From Actinospica acidithermotolerans (GTDB lineage: Bacteria > Actinomycetota > Actinomycetes > Streptomycetales > Catenulisporaceae), in NCBI RefSeq assembly GCF_018139625.1, contig NZ_JAGSOH010000012.1, forward strand, positions 31,238-95,237: a stretch of 64,000 nt of DNA, in the 5' to 3' direction. The translations under genes were made by a program, and so were the position numbers. This document shows positions 32,350-41,180 of this stretch, piece by piece. The stretch's first letter is position 1; the number at the start of each line of letters is the position of its first letter. The notes beneath the pieces were generated by a model. It was not told where the DNA came from. It did not search any database and saw only the letters and a list, made by a program, of their open reading frames with translations.

Positions 32350-34239
32350 CTAAATCTCACGCTGGGCGTGCAGGACCCGGCCCGCAGCGGCGATGCCCGG
32401 GCCGTCCAGGCCGAGCCGGGCGAGGATCGCCGGGCGCTCGTCGTGCGCCTGGAACTCCGGCGGCACGCCCAGCACCTTCGTCGGCCGCAGCACGCCGGCG
32501 TCCTGCAGCGCCTGGCTGATCGCCGCGCCCACGCCGCCGACCCGGCCGTTGTCCTCGACCGTCACCACGGCCCGGTGCGCGCGCGCCAGGTCCACCAGCG
32601 CCGGGTTGACCGGCTTGACCCAGCGCGGGTCCACCACGGTCGCCTCGACGCCCTCGGCGGCCAGCTCCTCGGCCGCGGCCAGGGCGGCGCCGGCCAGCGG
32701 TCCGGTGGCGATGATCAGGAGGTCGCCCTCGTTCACCGGCTTGGCCGCGCGGCGCAGGATGTCCACGCCGTCCACCCGGTCCACCGCCTCGATCTCCGGG
32801 CCGACCGAGCCCTTGGAGAAGCGGACCACGGTCGGCGCGTCGTCGATGTCGGTCGCCTCCCGCACCAGCGCGCGCACCTGGGCGGCGTCGCGCGGCACGG
32901 CCACCCGGATGCCGGGCACGACCTGCAGGATCGACAGGTCCCACACGCCGTGGTGGCTGGCCCCGTCCGGGCCGGTGATCCCGGCGCGGTCGAGCACGAA
33001 GGTGACGCCCGCCTTGTGCAGGGCGCAGTCCATCAGCACCTGGTCGAAGGCCCGGTTCAGGAAGGTCGCGTAGACCGCCACCACCGGGTGCAGGCCGCCG
33101 AAGGCCAGGCCCGCGGCCGAGGTGACCGCGTGCTGCTCGGCGATGCCCACGTCGTAGATCCGGTCCGGGTACTGCTGGGCGAACTTGTGCAGGCCCACCG
33201 GGATGAGCATGGCGGCGGTGATCCCGACCACGTCGGGCCGGTCGTTGCCGATCTTGAGCATCTCCTCGGCGAACACGTCGGTCCACGAGGTGCCCTTGAC
33301 CTGGAACGGAAGTCCGGTCTCCGGGTTGGTCTGCGGGTTGACCTGGTGCAGCTGGTGCACCTCGTCGGCGCGGGCCGGCTCGTAGCCCTCGCCCTTGCGG
33401 GTGTGCACGTGCACGATCACCGGGCCGCCGAAGGCCTTGGCCCGGCGCAGCGCGGACTCCACCGCGTCCACGTCGTGCCCGTCGATCGGGCCGATGTACT
33501 TCAGGCCGAGGTCCTCGAACATCCCCTGCGGGGCGACGATGTCCTTCAGGCCCTTCTTCATCCCGTGCAGCGTCTCGTAGATCGCACCGCCCACGTACGG
33601 GGTGCGCGCCAGGGTGTTCTTGCCCCAGTCCAGGAAGCGCTCGTAGCCCTGCGTGGTGCGCAGCGTGCCGAGGTGGTTGGACAGGCCGCCGATGGTGGGC
33701 GCGTAGGAGCGCTCGTTGTCGTTGACGACGATGACGACCGGCAGATCGCCGCCGGCGATGTTGTTCAGCGCCTCCCAGGCCATGCCGCCGGTCAGCGCGC
33801 CGTCGCCGATCACGCCGACGACGCGGCGGTCGGTCAGCCCGCGCAGCCGGAAGGCCTTGGCCACGCCGTCCGCGTAGCTCAGCGCGGTGGAGGCGTGCGA
33901 GTTCTCCACGATGTCGTGCTCGGACTCGGCCCGCGAGGGGTAGCCGGAGACGCCGCCGGCGCAGCGCAGCTTCTCGAAGTCCTGACGTCCGGTCAGCAGC
34001 TTGTGCACGTACGCCTGGTGGCCGACGTCCCAGATCAGCGCGTCGCGCGGGGAGTCGAAGACGCGGTGCAGCGCGATGGTCAGCTCGACCACGCCGAGGT
34101 TGGGCCCGAGGTGGCCGCCGGTGCGGGAGACGTTCTCGATGAGGAATTCGCGGATCTCGGCGGCGAGCCGGTCCAGCTCGGCTCGGCTGAGCCGGTCGAG
34201 GTCGCGCGGCTGCCTTACCGATTCCATCAAGCTGGCCAA
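32350..34239 (-). CDS. dxs: 1-deoxy-D-xylulose-5-phosphate synthase
   Basis: The 629-residue enzyme condenses pyruvate and glyceraldehyde-3-phosphate, the first step of the MEP isoprenoid pathway, using thiamine diphosphate. Signatures are [21 protein letters not shown] near the N-terminus, [16 protein letters not shown], the TPP motif [16 protein letters not shown] and the catalytic region [17 protein letters not shown]. The TTG at 34239 is chosen because GAAGGAG lies 7 nt upstream and the product start resembles other Dxs proteins. The next ATG, at 34227, is too far from that site. An 8-bp inverted repeat (34262-34278) lies in the leader. Confidence 0.95.
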   Translation of the reverse strand: MASLMESVRQPRDLDRLSRAELDRLAAEIREFLIENVSRTGGHLGPNLGVVELTIALHRVFDSPRDALIWDVGHQAYVHKLLTGRQDFEKLRCAGGVSGYPSRAESEHDIVENSHASTALSYADGVAKAFRLRGLTDRRVVGVIGDGALTGGMAWEALNNIAGGDLPVVIVVNDNERSYAPTIGGLSNHLGTLRTTQGYERFLDWGKNTLARTPYVGGAIYETLHGMKKGLKDIVAPQGMFEDLGLKYIGPIDGHDVDAVESALRRAKAFGGPVIVHVHTRKGEGYEPARADEVHQLHQVNPQTNPETGLPFQVKGTSWTDVFAEEMLKIGNDRPDVVGITAAMLIPVGLHKFAQQYPDRIYDVGIAEQHAVTSAAGLAFGGLHPVVAVYATFLNRAFDQVLMDCALHKAGVTFVLDRAGITGPDGASHHGVWDLSILQVVPGIRVAVPRDAAQVRALVREATDIDDAPTVVRFSKGSVGPEIEAVDRVDGVDILRRAAKPVNEGDLLIIATGPLAGAALAAAEELAAEGVEATVVDPRWVKPVNPALVDLARAHRAVVTVEDNGRVGGVGAAISQALQDAGVLRPTKVLGVPPEFQAHDERPAILARLGLDGPGIAAAGRVLHAQREI

Positions 34240-34542
34240 CGCAGTCTCCTTCACCGTTCCCGTGGTCGGCCCGACCACCGACCCTTACATATCCGGGGGT
34301 ATTACCCTCCCGGGCCGTACGCAAGGGCGCGGGGGCCACGCGATCGGCGAGCTATTCGAGTCTATGCGGCGAGCGGTCGTGCCCCTCGGCACCGGGCGGA
34401 CACCTCCACATCATCTTCACCGTCCAAGATCGCGGTAAACGAGGGGTGGATTCGCGGGTGAATCCCGGTTTGAGCGGCTGCGGCCGGATTCGGCCGGGCC
34501 CGCGCTCAGAGGTCGTTCGGGGAGGATTCGCCGGGCGACCTC
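34240..34542. other. Intergenic region between dxs and the first ROK gene
   Basis: No gene is supported. GTGGTCGG (34262-34269) and CCGACCAC (34271-34278) form a dyad in the dxs leader. TATGTA and TAATAC hexamers further upstream on the minus strand (34286-34315) are candidate dxs -10 elements. The rest is the 3' flank of the dxs-upstream rok gene and shows no clear hairpin. Confidence 0.45.
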
Positions 34543-35760
34543 TCAGGCCAGCAGGGCGAGGGTGCCCGGCGGGTCGAACAGCAGCGGACCGAAGGCCCGC
34601 TCGGCGGCTCCGACGAGCGTGGAGTCGGCGCCCAGTCCGGGCGCGGTGAGCCGGACCTGCTCGCGCGGCGCGGACAGGCCGACCGTCCGCAACGCGCCGC
34701 TGAGCTGCTGCTCGACCGCGGGGAACAGGTCGCGCAGCAGACCGCCGAAGATGACCACCTCGGGGTTGAAGATGTTGACCAGGTTGCCGACGCCGATGGC
34801 CAGCCATTCGCCCACATGCCGTACCGCGGCCAGGGCGCGCGGGTCGCCGCCGGAGGCGGCAGCGACCACGGCGGGCACCGTCGAGCGCGGGCCGTCCGGG
34901 TGGCCGGCCGCGTCCAGGATCGCCTTCTCGCCGATCTCGGTCTCCCAGCAGCCGCGGGCCCCGCAGCGGCAGAGCCGGCCGGCCGGGTTGACCACCATGT
35001 GACCGAGCTCACCGCCGTAGCCGCCGTGGCCGCGCAGCGGCTCGCCGCCGACGATGATGCCGGCGCCGACGCCGACCTCGCCGGTCAGGTAGACCGCGTC
35101 GGTGGCTCCCGCGGCGGCGCCGCGCACGTGCTCGGCCAGCGCGCCGAGGTCCGCGTCGTTGCCGACGGCGACCCGGGCGCGCACGCCCTGCCGGCCGAGG
35201 CCCTCGGCGAGCGCCGAGCCGAGCGGCTCGTCCACCCAGCCGAGGTTGGGGGCGAAGCGGACCAGTCCGTCCGACTCGCGCACCACGCCGGCGATCGCCG
35301 CGCCGACCCCGACGCAGACCGAGCCCGGCTCGGCCCGCGCCGACATCTCGGTGGTGAACCGGCACAGGTGGTTGACGACGTCGTCCATCGCGTAGTCGCC
35401 GCGCGGACGGTAGAGCTCGCGGCGGTCCAGGATCGAGCCGCCGAGGCCGACCCGCGCCGCGATCAGGTAGTCCACGCCGATGTCGAAGGCGAGCACGTAG
35501 ACCTGCTCGGGCCGCGGCCACACCACCAGCGAAGGACGGCCGGCCCCGGCCCCGGCGGTGCGCGCGGGCAGCTCCTCGCGGACCAGCCCGGCCCCGGCGA
35601 GGTCGGCGGTGAGCGTGCCGATGGTGGAGCGGTTGAGCTGCATCGCGCTGGTCAGCTCGGCGCGCGAGGTGGGCCCGTGCACGTGGACGTAGCGCAGCAG
35701 GGTCGAGACGTTGTGCCTGCGCACCTCGTCCTGCGTCGAACCGCCCGGTCCGGCAGCCAT
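34543..35760 (-). CDS. ROK-family transcriptional regulator, copy 1 (Rok7B7-like)
   Basis: The 405-residue protein has an N-terminal winged helix (about 10-65, EVRRHNVSTLLRYVHVHGPTS and LNRSTIGTLTADL). A ROK sugar-kinase-like domain follows, with the zinc motif CRCGARGCWETEIGEKAIL and an upstream GHGGYGGELGH. Gene order matches Streptomyces, where the ROK regulator Rok7B7 sits beside xylFGH and affects xylose use and catabolite control. ATG 35760 has GAGGA upstream and is preceded on the minus strand by TAGTAT. It is 124 bp after the permease gene and strongly similar to the second copy at 44545-45771. Confidence 0.92.
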   Translation of the reverse strand: MAAGPGGSTQDEVRRHNVSTLLRYVHVHGPTSRAELTSAMQLNRSTIGTLTADLAGAGLVREELPARTAGAGAGRPSLVVWPRPEQVYVLAFDIGVDYLIAARVGLGGSILDRRELYRPRGDYAMDDVVNHLCRFTTEMSARAEPGSVCVGVGAAIAGVVRESDGLVRFAPNLGWVDEPLGSALAEGLGRQGVRARVAVGNDADLGALAEHVRGAAAGATDAVYLTGEVGVGAGIIVGGEPLRGHGGYGGELGHMVVNPAGRLCRCGARGCWETEIGEKAILDAAGHPDGPRSTVPAVVAAASGGDPRALAAVRHVGEWLAIGVGNLVNIFNPEVVIFGGLLRDLFPAVEQQLSGALRTVGLSAPREQVRLTAPGLGADSTLVGAAERAFGPLLFDPPGTLALLA

Positions 35761-35884
35761 GGAAATCCTCGCATTCCCGACCCGATGAGTTGACACATAC
35801 TATGCCGCGCGGACGCGCCTTCCCGCTGACCGGACGGTCGGCATCCGTTCGCAGGATGCTGACCGCTCCGGCCCGCGGGGAGCG

Positions 35885-37204
35885 TCAGCGGCGGGCCCTG
35901 CGGGAGACCGAGTCGACGGCCGCCGCGAGCAGCAGCACCGCTCCCTCGATGATCAGCTCGTAGGCCGAGGCGTTGTTGCCCTGCAGCAGGTCGGAGATGC
36001 CGTTCTGCAGGATGGCCAGGACCACGCCGCCGAGGATGGCGTCGACGATCCGGCCCCGGCCGCCCATCAGCGAGGTTCCGCCGATGACGGCCGCGGCCAC
36101 GGCGAGCAGCAGGGTGTTGCCCGCGCCGTCGCCGGTGCTCACGCCGCCGAGCTGGCCGGCCAGGATCAGGCCGGACAGCGCCGCGAGCGCGGAGCAGAGC
36201 ACGAATACGGAGGTGCGGATGGAGAGCACCCGGATGCCCGCGCGGCGGGCCGCCTCCTCGTTGCCGCCGACCGCGAACACGTGGCGGCCGTAGCGGGTCT
36301 TGGTGAGCGTGAAGCCGAGCACCACGAGCAGGCCGAGGATGATCACCGAGGACCACGGCACGCCCCACTGGTGGATGCCGGCGCGCTGCTGCCAGGCCAC
36401 GGACTGGTCGATGTTCATCAGGTAGACGAACACGCCGCCGAACACCGCGATCGCCAGCGAGCGCAGGCCGAGCACGGCCAGCGGCACGATGGCCAGGCCC
36501 TTGCGCTTGCGCGCGGCGTTCTGCACCAGCTTGACCAGCACGTAGAGGGCGACGGCGACGACCAGCAGGATCCAGCCGGCGACCGGCGAGAGGCGGCCGA
36601 AGTAGAGGTCGTGCAGCGTCTGGTCGCTGACCTGGACGCCGTTGCTCTTCGAGTTGATCACCAGGATCTGCACGCCCTGGAAGGCGATGAACGCGGAGAG
36701 GGTGACCACGAAGGACGGGATGTTCAGCTTGGCGCGCAGCCAGCCGAGCAGCAGGCCGACCACGCCGCCGAAGGCCGCGGAGCCGAGGATCGCGACGTAC
36801 CAGGGCATGCCGTGCTTGACCGAGAGCACCGCGCCGAACGCGGCGGCGGTCGAGCCGACGACGCCGGCGGACAGGTCGATCTCACCGAGCAGCAGCACGA
36901 AGACCAGGCCCATGGCCATGATCGTGGTCGGCGCCGCCTGCTGGACGATCGCGACGATGTTGCTGCTGGACAGGAAGTTGCTCTGCGCGGCGCCGAAGAT
37001 GACCATCAGCACCAGCGCGCCGACGACGGCCGGCACCGAGCCGGTCTCGCCGCTGCGCACGCTGCGCAGGTAGGAGCGGAAGGTGCCGCCGAGGGTCTGC
37101 GGGATCAGCGCGGTGACGTTCGCGGCCGGGTTGGCGGCCTCGTGCTCGGCGACCGCGTCGCGCTCGACGGGGGCGTTGGTGCCGGTGCCGGTGTCGGTGC
37201 TCAT
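35885..37204 (-). CDS. xylH: Xylose-type ABC transporter permease, copy 1
   Basis: The 439-residue inner-membrane protein is a carbohydrate permease of the RbsC/XylH class with about 10-12 helices. Diagnostic stretches are TTIMAMGLVFVLLLGEIDLSAG, NIPSFVVTLSAFIAFQGV, TRYGRHVFAVGGNEEAARRAGI and IGGTSLMGGRGRIVDAILGG. It forms the membrane channel for the sugar delivered by the lipoprotein. Its ATG overlaps the ATPase stop (ATGA). The N-terminus is a 40-residue hydrophilic stretch. Confidence 0.93.
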   Translation of the reverse strand: MSTDTGTGTNAPVERDAVAEHEAANPAANVTALIPQTLGGTFRSYLRSVRSGETGSVPAVVGALVLMVIFGAAQSNFLSSSNIVAIVQQAAPTTIMAMGLVFVLLLGEIDLSAGVVGSTAAAFGAVLSVKHGMPWYVAILGSAAFGGVVGLLLGWLRAKLNIPSFVVTLSAFIAFQGVQILVINSKSNGVQVSDQTLHDLYFGRLSPVAGWILLVVAVALYVLVKLVQNAARKRKGLAIVPLAVLGLRSLAIAVFGGVFVYLMNIDQSVAWQQRAGIHQWGVPWSSVIILGLLVVLGFTLTKTRYGRHVFAVGGNEEAARRAGIRVLSIRTSVFVLCSALAALSGLILAGQLGGVSTGDGAGNTLLLAVAAAVIGGTSLMGGRGRIVDAILGGVVLAILQNGISDLLQGNNASAYELIIEGAVLLLAAAVDSVSRRARR

Positions 37205-37974
37205 GCCGCCGCTCCTTCCTTGAGGCCGAGCGAGCCGGAGCGGCCGGCGGTGATCAGCTCGACGATCTGGGTCTGGTTGACCTCGGAGGTGCGCACCTGC
37301 GCGGCCATCCGTCCGAGGTAGAGGGCTGCGACGCTGTCCGAGACCTTGAGCACGTCGAGCATGTTGTGCGAGATGAGGATGACGGCCATGCCCTGGTCGG
37401 CCAGCCGCCGGACGAGGTCGAGCACCTGCGCGGTCTGCGCGACGCCGAGCGCGGCGGTCGGCTCGTCGAGGATGACGACCTTGCTGTTCCACAGCACCGT
37501 CTTGGCGATCGCGACGGTCTGCCGCTGGCCGCCGGAGAGGCTGGAGACCTTCTGCCGCACCGACTTCACGGTGCGCACCGAGAGCGAGGCCAGCGCCTTT
37601 CCGGCCTGGTGCTCCATCTCGGCCTCGTCCAGGGTGCGCGAGAGCCGGCTGACGGACTCGCGGCCCAGGAACATGTTCTGCACGATGTCCAGGTTGTCGC
37701 AGAGCGCAAGGTCCTGATACACGATCTCGATGCCGAGCGCGGAGGCGTCGCGCGGGCCCTTGACGGTGACCGGCTTCCCCTCGAACAGGTACTCGCCGCC
37801 GTCGATGTGGTAGGTGCCGCCGATGCACTTGACCAGCGTGGACTTGCCCGCGCCGTTGTCGCCGACCAGGGCGGTGACCTCGCCCGGGTTGGCCTCGAAG
37901 TCGACGCCCTTGAGGACCTCGACGGGTCCGAAGGACTTGGTTATCCCCCGCAGTCGAAGGACAGGCTCGCTCAT
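37201..37974 (-). CDS. xylG: Xylose-type ABC transporter ATPase, copy 1
   Basis: The 257-residue protein is a single ABC ATPase domain with Walker A GDNGAGKST, signature LSGGQ and Walker B VVILDEPT. Many sugar importers of this class (RbsA, XylG, MglA) have two fused ABC domains of about 500 residues; the single-domain form here must act as a homodimer. It is coupled to the permease by a 4-bp overlap and separated from the binding-protein gene by 93 bp with a stem-loop. Confidence 0.93.
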   Translation of the reverse strand: MSEPVLRLRGITKSFGPVEVLKGVDFEANPGEVTALVGDNGAGKSTLVKCIGGTYHIDGGEYLFEGKPVTVKGPRDASALGIEIVYQDLALCDNLDIVQNMFLGRESVSRLSRTLDEAEMEHQAGKALASLSVRTVKSVRQKVSSLSGGQRQTVAIAKTVLWNSKVVILDEPTAALGVAQTAQVLDLVRRLADQGMAVILISHNMLDVLKVSDSVAALYLGRMAAQVRTSEVNQTQIVELITAGRSGSLGLKEGAAA

Positions 37975-38018
37975 TTCAGCTCCTGGATGCGTGCTGGTGC
38001 ACGGTCGAGCCCCCGGGC

Positions 38019-38048
38019 CCGCGCGCCGTGGTGCGGCACGGCGCGCGG
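38019..38048 (-). terminator. Intra-operon stem-loop between xylF and xylG, copy 1
   Basis: A perfect 11-bp stem (38019-38029 with 38038-38048) and 8-nt loop lie between the binding-protein and ATPase genes. Position suggests partial termination or 3'-end protection that keeps binding protein in excess. The second locus has an unrelated stem-loop at the same place. Confidence 0.65.
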
Positions 38049-38067
38049 ATCCGGGAGGCCGGGGGAC

Positions 38068-39177
38068 TTACGAGAGGCCGGCCGCCGTGCAGGCGGAGGC
38101 GTAGGCCGAGGTGCAGACGTCCGACAGCTTGTCGTCGCCGCCCTTGATCGGGGCGTCGATGTTCGACTTGGTGATCACGACCGGGGTGCCCAGGATCGAC
38201 TTGACCTGCTGGTTGTTCGTCGGGTCGGTCACCGAGGTGAAGGTGTCGGTCACCTTGCCGGCGATGATCTGCGCGGCCAGGTCGACGGACGGGACCGCCT
38301 CGCCCTTGGCGGCCTTGTAGATCGAGAAGGACTGCGAGCCGGAGAGGATGTTCTGCAGGCCGGCCGCCGAGGCGTCCTGGCCGGAGACGACGACCTTGCC
38401 CGCCAGGCCCAGGTTCTTCAGGTCCTGGATGACGGCGTTCGCCATGCCGTCGTTGGCGACCATGACCACGTTGATGTTGTGGTCCTTGTTGTACATCGAG
38501 GTGAAGTCGGTGCCGGCGGTCGGGTTGTCCCAGTTGGTGACCCACTGCTCGCCGGACTTCTTCCAGGAGCCGGAGGAGATCAGCGGGGTCAGGACCGACA
38601 TGTAGCCCTGGTTGAACAGCACCGCGTTGTGGTCGGTGGTCGAGCCGTCGAGGATCGCCACGTCCGGGTTGGTGATGCCCTTGGCCTTCACCGCGGCGAC
38701 CAGGGCCTGGCCCTGCAGCGTGCCGACCTCGGTGTTGTTGTAGGACACGTAGTAGTCGGGCGACGCGCCGGTGTCGAGCCGGTCGTAGTCGATCGTCTTC
38801 ACGCCGGCGGCGTGCGCCTCCTTCTCGATCGCCGCGCCCACCGTGCTGTTCAGCGGGTCGAGGATCAGCACCTGGACGTGCTCGGTGTTGATCATCTTGT
38901 CGGCGAGCGACTGCTGCGTGGAGGTGGAGCCCTGCGCGTTCTGGATATCGCAGTTGAGGCTCTTCGCCTTGCACTCCGCGGTCAGCGCCGGGGCGTCCGC
39001 GTTCACGTAGCGGGCGGAGGAGACGGTGTCCGGCAGGATGATGCCGACCTGCACAGCGGAAGAACCGGAGGACGAGCCCGAAGCGGAGGAGCTCGACGAG
39101 GAGGATGAGCACCCGGCGACACCCAAAGCGAGGGCTGCGGCGCCGACGGCGGCACTCAGGACGGCCTTACGCATCAT
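38068..39177 (-). CDS. xylF: Xylose-type sugar-binding lipoprotein, copy 1
   Basis: The 369-residue precursor has a lipoprotein signal (MMRKAVLSAAVGAAALALGVAGC, with lipobox VAGC near residue 23), a Ser-rich linker and a periplasmic-binding-protein type 1 fold. KTIDYDRLDTG and DYYVSYNNTEVGTLQG are close to the XylF/ChvE pattern, where this loop contacts the sugar; VVVSGQDASAAGLQN follows the same family. It would capture a pentose or related sugar outside the cell. AAAGGA precedes the double ATG. It is the first gene of the xylF-xylG-xylH-rok operon. Confidence 0.92.
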   Translation of the reverse strand: MMRKAVLSAAVGAAALALGVAGCSSSSSSSSASGSSSGSSAVQVGIILPDTVSSARYVNADAPALTAECKAKSLNCDIQNAQGSTSTQQSLADKMINTEHVQVLILDPLNSTVGAAIEKEAHAAGVKTIDYDRLDTGASPDYYVSYNNTEVGTLQGQALVAAVKAKGITNPDVAILDGSTTDHNAVLFNQGYMSVLTPLISSGSWKKSGEQWVTNWDNPTAGTDFTSMYNKDHNINVVMVANDGMANAVIQDLKNLGLAGKVVVSGQDASAAGLQNILSGSQSFSIYKAAKGEAVPSVDLAAQIIAGKVTDTFTSVTDPTNNQQVKSILGTPVVITKSNIDAPIKGGDDKLSDVCTSAYASACTAAGLS

Positions 39178-39237
39178 TGCGCGTGGTCCTTTCTCAGGCG
39201 CCGGCGCCCCCCGCGGGGCTCGGCGGATCCAAGGAAT

Positions 39238-39256
39238 GTTGTTGGACGCAACGTAT
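39238..39256 (-). promoter_or_regulatory. Shared promoter motif of xylF copy 1
   Basis: The minus strand reads ATACGTTGCGTCCAACAAC. The second locus has ATACGTTGCGGGTCACAAC (49292-49310). The common part ATACGTTGCG plus CAAC contains GTTG-N7-CAAC half-sites and a possible -10 (TACGTT). Likely a promoter or operator recognised at both loci. Confidence 0.5.
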
Positions 39257-39292
39257 GTCCTCGGCCCGGAAAGCGGAAGGCGGGCTCCGAGC

Positions 39293-39462
39293 CCATTTGT
39301 TGTGCGCGGTAACGATTTTGCGACGCAGGTAGAAGGGGTCGAGCACGGAACGTGACAAGATCCGGTACCGTCGGCCGCCTTGGTCTAGACCAATTTAAAC
39401 GATCTTCATGCCGTCCACCTGGCCCTGCGCGCCGGGTATTACTTGGCTCACACAACAAATGG
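39293..39462. repeat. Inverted 12-mers flanking the DasR-like box
   Basis: CCATTTGTTGTG at 39293-39304 recurs in exact inverted orientation as CACAACAAATGG at 39451-39462, 158 bp apart, with the palindrome at 39380-39393 roughly midway. Two copies of one regulator site in the shared xylF / 39599 upstream region are a plausible reading. Confidence 0.55.
39380..39393. promoter_or_regulatory. DasR-like operator (dre)
   Basis: TTGGTCTAGACCAA is a perfect 14-bp palindrome matching the core of the Streptomyces DasR response element (ACTGGTCTAGACCACT), from which it differs only at outer positions. DasR is the GntR-type regulator of N-acetylglucosamine and chitin metabolism. It lies about 200 bp from both the xylF copy 1 start and the ATG at 39599. 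Confidence 0.65.
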
Positions 39463-39585
39463 CGCCAGCCGGTGATCATGGAAATGGTGGATCGCCGTGC
39501 GCGCTCTGTTATCCAAGTGATACCTGACCTGGCGTCAGAAACAGCCTCCGAGCGGCGGACGGGACCGGTCCCCGCGGCGCGTCGC

Positions 39586-39591
39586 TAGCTT
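39586..39591 (+). promoter_or_regulatory. -10 element of the gene at 39599 (leaderless)
   Basis: TAGCTT is followed by 7 nt and the ATG at 39599. Confidence 0.5.
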
Positions 39592-39598
39592 GCGGGAC

Positions 39599-40195
39599 AT
39601 GACATTCCAGGAAGCGAACCGGCCGGGCGGACCCGGTCCGACCACGCAGGACGCGCCGTCCCAGGTGCGCGCGGCCGCCCGATCGCGCGAGCTCGGCGAC
39701 CTCCTCGCCACCCGGCACGGCGCCTCGACCCGACACATGTTGCTGGTCGGCGGCGGCATCGCGGCCGGCTGCCTCCTCGTCGACCTGGCGCTGTGGCACG
39801 TGGTCAGCACCGAGGACCCCTTCTCGGCCGCTTACACCTTCATGCACGCCGTGTATCGGGCCATGGTCCTCGGCGTGATCGTCGGCTTGGCCATCGCCAT
39901 CCGCGCCCTGGCCACCGGCCAGCACTCCTACTACCTGTACAGCGGCGGCCTGGTGCACACGCGCCGCTCGACCTTCCGCTCGATCGCGTGGTCCGACGTC
40001 GTGCGCGTGGCCACGATCCACGACCGCCGCTCCACCGGCAGGGACGTCGGCAAGGTGCTCGGCTACCGGCTCGAGCTCGCCGACGGCACCAAGATCCCGA
40101 TCCCGCTCGACGCCGCCGCCAGGCAGGGCGGCCGGGACGCGTTCATCGACCGCCTCCTCGACGCCGCGCGCGAGCGCAACCTGCCCATCGCCTGA
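39599..40195 (+). CDS. Membrane-anchored protein with a PH-like domain
   Basis: The 198-residue protein has a hydrophilic N-terminus (1-45), two membrane helices (about 50-68 and 85-107) and a cytoplasmic C-terminal part. There, YYLYSGGLVHTRRSTFRSIAWSDVVRV resembles pleckstrin-like bacterial domains found in Streptomyces membrane proteins (DUF6585-like). No catalytic motif is seen. The start is fixed by the leaderless box; an in-frame TTG 9 nt upstream is less likely. A second small membrane protein follows after 62 bp. Function unknown. Confidence 0.72.
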   Translation: MTFQEANRPGGPGPTTQDAPSQVRAAARSRELGDLLATRHGASTRHMLLVGGGIAAGCLLVDLALWHVVSTEDPFSAAYTFMHAVYRAMVLGVIVGLAIAIRALATGQHSYYLYSGGLVHTRRSTFRSIAWSDVVRVATIHDRRSTGRDVGKVLGYRLELADGTKIPIPLDAAARQGGRDAFIDRLLDAARERNLPIA

Positions 40196-40257
40196 CGCCT
40201 GCTCTCCCCCTTCCTCCGCACCGTCCGTCCACCACCGCGCAGACAGGAGCTCCCACC

Positions 40258-40518
40258 GTGACGAACCAGGCCCCTTACTCAAGCGGCCCCGCCCCGTACC
40301 AGACCGTCTCCGCCCAGCAGCGGGACATCTGGCGCAGCAAGGGCAAGCGCTCCGTCGGCTTCGGCGTCGTCTGGATCGCGTTCGGCCTGATCTTCTCCAT
40401 CATCAGCTACCAGGCGGCGTCGGGCGGAGGCGTGTACTTCATCGCCTACGGCCCCGTCATCTTCGGCGTCTACCGCCTCGTCCTCGGCATCAATCTGCTG
40501 AACAAGGCCAACCGCTGA
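40258..40518 (+). CDS. Small membrane protein, 86 residues
   Basis: GTG 40258 has AGGAG upstream at good spacing. The product has a Pro/Ser/Tyr-rich N-terminus (NQAPYSSGPAPYQ), a basic patch (WRSKGKRSV) and two hydrophobic helices (GFGVVWIAFGLIFSIISY and YFIAYGPVIFGVYRLVLGI). No family is recognised. It is co-directional with the PH-like membrane protein 62 bp upstream and may be co-transcribed. Confidence 0.7.
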   Translation: MTNQAPYSSGPAPYQTVSAQQRDIWRSKGKRSVGFGVVWIAFGLIFSIISYQAASGGGVYFIAYGPVIFGVYRLVLGINLLNKANR

Positions 40519-40657
40519 GCGCGCGCTCCCCGGGCCGGGCGGATCGCCGCACGCGACCTGCCCGGCACGACTGGCGTTCACCCGGTTTGTCCGCCACTGT
40601 GGACAGTGGGGGGTCCGTCACGAGCTGTCCTTCAAGGGCGAGGGAAGCAGAGTAGCC

Positions 40658-41089
40658 ATGAGAGTGAAAGACGTCCTCAGGAACAAAGGGTCGGTGGTCG
40701 TCACCGTCCGCCCCGACGCCACCTGCCGCGCGCTGCTCGCGCTGCTGGCCGAGCGCAACATCGGAGCGGTCGTCGTCTCCGAGGACGGCGTGACCGTCCG
40801 CGGCATCGTCTCCGAACGCGACGTGGTCCGCCGCCTGAACGACCGCGGCGACGCCGTCCTCGACGGCCCTGTCTCCGACATCGCCGTCTGGGAGGTCTCC
40901 ACCTGCGCCCTGGAGGACCATGTCGACGAGCTCTGCACGACGATGACCAGCCGACGCATCCGCCACCTGCCGGTCGTCGACCCCGCCGGCCGCCTGGTCG
41001 GCATCGTCAGCATCGGCGACGTGGTCAAGTCGACGATCGACCAGCTGGAGTTCGACCGGAAGAACCTGATCGACTACGTGCAGGGTTGA
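40658..41089 (+). CDS. CBS-domain-pair protein
   Basis: The 143-residue protein consists of two CBS motifs (about 5-60 and 72-130), recognisable from GAVVVSEDGVTVRGIVSERDVVR and RHLPVVDPAGRLVGIVSIGDVV. CBS pairs bind adenine nucleotides and act as regulatory sensors. There is no attached effector domain. Stand-alone CBS proteins of this length are common in actinobacteria. The partner is unknown. Confidence 0.9.
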   Translation: MRVKDVLRNKGSVVVTVRPDATCRALLALLAERNIGAVVVSEDGVTVRGIVSERDVVRRLNDRGDAVLDGPVSDIAVWEVSTCALEDHVDELCTTMTSRRIRHLPVVDPAGRLVGIVSIGDVVKSTIDQLEFDRKNLIDYVQG

Positions 41090-41123
41090 CCCGCAGGTCG
41101 GAGCGGCGCCACCCGCACCCGAG

Positions 41124-41158
41124 GGCCGGCACCCGGCATCCGCCGCCGGGCGCCGGCC
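41124..41158. terminator. Bidirectional terminator between the CBS and alpha-galactosidase genes
   Basis: GGCCGGC-A-CCCGGC (41124-41137) pairs with GCCGGG-C-GCCGGCC (41145-41158) with one mismatch. It lies between the two convergent stop codons. Confidence 0.75.
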
Positions 41159-41180
41159 TCAACGCGTGCCGCGGCGCGCG

